Positions 6,952 through 8,906 of a DNA stretch of 8,906 nt are shown here, one piece after another. Origin of the DNA: Oscillospiraceae bacterium (lineage in GTDB: Bacteria; Bacillota_A; Clostridia; Oscillospirales; Oscillospiraceae). The notes under the pieces were generated by a model, which saw only the letters and a list, made by a program, of their open reading frames with translations, was not told the origin of the DNA and searched no databases. How positions within the stretch are numbered: position 1 is the first letter of the stretch; each line of letters begins with the position of its first letter. The position numbers and the translations under genes were made by a program. Where the stretch lies: the NCBI GenBank assembly GCA_902789835.1, contig CADAPN010000098.1:1-8906 (forward strand), given 5' to 3'.

Positions 6952-7954
6952 GCACCCTGCGGATCACGTGCTCCAGCGCCTCCGGATAGAACTCATAATC
7001 CATCTGCGTCAGTTCCGCTCCCTCCGGACAGGGCAGCTGCCCCTCCGGGCCGTACTGGGTACGGGTGTAGTTCTGCACGCCGAGGAAATCGTCACCCTGG
7101 ATAAAGGGCAGATAGTGGCGGAATTCCTCATCCCAGGCGTCCTCGGCAAACTTCTCCCCGCCGGGAAGCGCCTGCAGATCGTGCATGGAGAGGGTGATGC
7201 CGACTTTGATCTCGGGATAGAGCGCCTTAATCGCCTCCTTCGCCGCCTGATGGGCGCGGAACACCAGTGCATCGCCCTCCGGCGTGCGGGAAGAGACAAA
7301 GACCTGGGGCTGGGGCGTGCCGAAAACCTGGGCGTTTTCCATGGCGGCAAACTTCATGTTCTCCATCATCTTTTCAAAGTTCATGCCCACCTGCACTGTT
7401 CCTTCGGCGCTTTTGGCCTTTGCCGCCTGCTGGGCCATGAGCTGGAAGCGTTTGGCGATGGCGGCCAGCTGCAGACCCATGTTGGCCTCGTTGATGGTGC
7501 AGATGTAGTGAAGCTCTGCTCCCAGCTTTTCCGTCACATAGGCCGCGTAGCGGCGGAAGTACTCGATGGTGCTCTCGGCCTCCCAGCCGCCCTTACGGAT
7601 CAGCCACACAGGACTGGTAAAGTGCATCAGGGTCACGATGGGCTCCACGCCATGCGCTTTGCAGCAGGCGATCACCTTGCGGTAGTGCTCGATCTCGTTT
7701 TCGTCAAACTGCCCTTCCTCCGGCTCGATGCGCGCCCACTCGACAGAGAAGCGGTAGGCGTTCAGCCCCGCGTCGGCCAGAAGCATGATGTCCTCCTCAT
7801 AGCGGTTGTAGTGATCGCAGGCAATGCCGCTGGGCTCTGTAAAGCTGGTGTGTGGCAGATGTTCCTGCGCCCAGTAGTCGCTGTGGATATTGTTGCCCTC
7901 CACCTGATGGGCGGCCGTGGCGGCTCCGATGAAAAAAACCTTGGGAAAGCTCAT
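6935..7954 (-). pseudogene. N-terminal part of GH1 beta-glycosidase, interrupted by a frame-changing deletion
   Basis: Glycoside hydrolase family 1 (beta-glucosidase/6-phospho-beta-glucosidase type) hydrolyses beta-linked sugars. This 339-residue part has FFIGAATAAHQVEG (7-20), the barrel strand YRFSVEWARIEPEEG (67-81), VTLMHFTSPVWL (107-118) and CTINEAN (152-158). E156 there is the expected acid/base, in a TINEA variant of the usual T-x-N-E-P. The sequence stays GH1-like to EALEHVIRRVH, then runs into a stop after four residues (DDRD). The following family segment resumes in another frame at MMIVTENG. By family spacing roughly 17-23 bases are missing at the junction, consistent with a small deletion. 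There is no signal peptide, so the ancestral enzyme was cytoplasmic and acted on imported oligosaccharides. GAGGAGG lies seven bases before the ATG and overlaps the upstream gene's TGA. Exact substrate unknown. Confidence 0.85.
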
Positions 7955-7966
7955 GTCGTCTCCTCC

Positions 7967-8906
7967 TCAACTTAGCTTGATACAGGCGCCCTCGGTGAAT
8001 CCTTTTTCGTTGAAGGCGTCCACGCGAACATAGTATTCTCTTCCTTTGATCAGCGCGCCGATGCGGTGCGATCCGGCAGCAAAGACCATATAGCTATGAT
8101 AGAGTTTTTCAGGGCTTGCACCGAAAAGAATGTTGAAGCCCAGTGCATCCGGCTTCTCAGAAATCATAACGGTCATATCCAGATCGCCCGTCCGTGCGGC
8201 GGTAAACGCAGGCGCGGCGGGCTTTTCGCCGTCGCCCAAGCCGAACACACGCAGGCCGGAGACGCAGGGGTTCTGCCCATAGGGTACCGCCATATCGCTC
8301 AGACGCAGGTACCGGGCTGCAAAGCCATGCTCCCGGACGATCAGATCATGGCTGAGATCGGTCTGCGCATCGGACTTGTCCTCGATCATAAACCAGCGCT
8401 CGCCGTCTGAGCTGCCCTCCAGCTTCCACTGGGTCGCGTAGTCCTGCTCTTCGATGTATCGCGCCTGAGAACCGGGGCGGATCTCACCCGGGCAGCGGAT
8501 GTCCAGTTTATCATCGGCAAAGTTCACTTGAACGGCGTGAATGTCGAAGATCTTGCCCAGATCCACGCACAGCCACTCGTCCCGGCTGTTCGAGGCCGCG
8601 CGCCACCAGGTCTGCACGTTCTCCTCCGTCGCTTTTTCCGGCTCATGCTTAGGGACGAAGGAGGATGCCGTCACCGCTTTACCGACGCTCAGCAGCATCC
8701 ACGCGGGATCACGCCAGGGATCGCCCTCGGCGGCCATCGGCCAGTCGCCGCAGCGCTGGTTGCAGAAAAGCTCGCCGTCTTCATCGAAGCCCGCGGGCCA
8801 GAGACCGACGCGGCGCTCGAAATCGTGGTTGACCGAGATGCGCATGGTGGAGGTGTGCCACCAGTTTCCCTGCTTGTCCTTCATGGTGGAGCCGTGGCCC
8901 GCGCCG
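7967..8906 (-). CDS. C-terminal part of a GH43-like glycosidase with discoidin (F5/8 C) and Fn3-like domains; N-terminus off the window
   Basis: The frame is open to the right edge, reading GAGHGST before the first visible Met, so the gene continues beyond the window and the Met at 8884 is not the real start. GAGHGSTMKDKQGNWWH resembles the late GH43 five-bladed propeller segment (G-x-GH-S ... D-x-x-G-x-W), and the following NHDFERRVGLWPAGFDEDGE also suits that family. Counting from that Met, residues about 70-215 (VGKAVTASSF, DEWLCVDLGKIFDIHAVQVNF, WKLEGSSDGERWFMIED, ARYLRLSDM, SGLRVFG) form a discoidin/F5/8 C carbohydrate-binding-type domain. Residues about 223-300 (APAFTAARTGDLDMTVMI ... 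GREYYVRVDAFNEKGFTEG) look like a fibronectin type III domain. Such proteins act on xylan or arabinan side chains, but the catalytic half is not visible, so substrate and secretion cannot be judged. The stop overlaps the ribosome binding site of the GH1 gene. Confidence 0.75.
   Translation of the reverse strand, partial: GAGHGSTMKDKQGNWWHTSTMRISVNHDFERRVGLWPAGFDEDGELFCNQRCGDWPMAAEGDPWRDPAWMLLSVGKAVTASSFVPKHEPEKATEENVQTWWRAASNSRDEWLCVDLGKIFDIHAVQVNFADDKLDIRCPGEIRPGSQARYIEEQDYATQWKLEGSSDGERWFMIEDKSDAQTDLSHDLIVREHGFAARYLRLSDMAVPYGQNPCVSGLRVFGLGDGEKPAAPAFTAARTGDLDMTVMISEKPDALGFNILFGASPEKLYHSYMVFAAGSHRIGALIKGREYYVRVDAFNEKGFTEGACIKLS

Noticed and set aside
6836..7975. Plus-strand open frame of 379 codons opposite the GH1 gene
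   Set aside because: It is antisense to clear GH1 homology in two frames. The translation is rich in His/Leu/Gly with no recognisable domain. Its long uninterrupted frame reflects codon bias on the other strand.

Overview
The window is one tightly packed minus-strand operon of a moderately GC-rich Gram-positive-type bacterium. Strong AAGGAGG-type ribosome binding sites, near-zero intergenic spacing, an SDR-type UxuB and a clostridial-style KdgK point to Bacillota/Clostridia, perhaps a gut or rumen Oscillospirales relative. The taxon is inferred from these features only; no rRNA or marker gene is present.

Transcription runs from high to low coordinates. It enters with the C-terminal part of a GH43-like glycosidase carrying discoidin (F5/8 C) and Fn3-like domains (7967-8906, cut by the window edge). 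Next come a GH1 beta-glycosidase broken into two frames (6691-7954), a MATE-family efflux protein (5314-6657), uxuA mannonate dehydratase (4183-5268), an SDR-type fructuronate reductase (3330-4181), KDPG aldolase (2677-3318), 2-keto-3-deoxygluconate kinase (1578-2675) and uxaC glucuronate isomerase (197-1573).

The last five genes form a complete Ashwell-type route: D-glucuronate to D-fructuronate (UxaC), D-mannonate (SDR reductase), 2-keto-3-deoxygluconate (UxuA), KDPG (KdgK), then pyruvate plus glyceraldehyde-3-phosphate (Eda). There is no altronate branch (uxaA/uxaB), so the operon serves glucuronate rather than galacturonate. The two upstream glycosidases suggest that the uronate comes from a plant or host glycan such as glucuronoxylan. 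No uptake transporter is visible; the only membrane protein is a MATE exporter.

The left edge (1-128) is the 3' end of a group II intron on the plus strand, antisense to the operon. It shows a well-formed domain V (two-base bulge, CGC triad) and a domain VI with a bulged branch-point A. Its reverse transcriptase would lie to the left of the window. Bases 129-196 between the intron and uxaC hold no gene and no recognisable terminator.

The most notable points are the group II intron end 68 bp from the operon's last gene, the frame-disrupting deletion in GH1 that separates its two catalytic glutamates, and the MATE exporter inside an otherwise pure sugar-acid operon. I see no clearly new biological system here.
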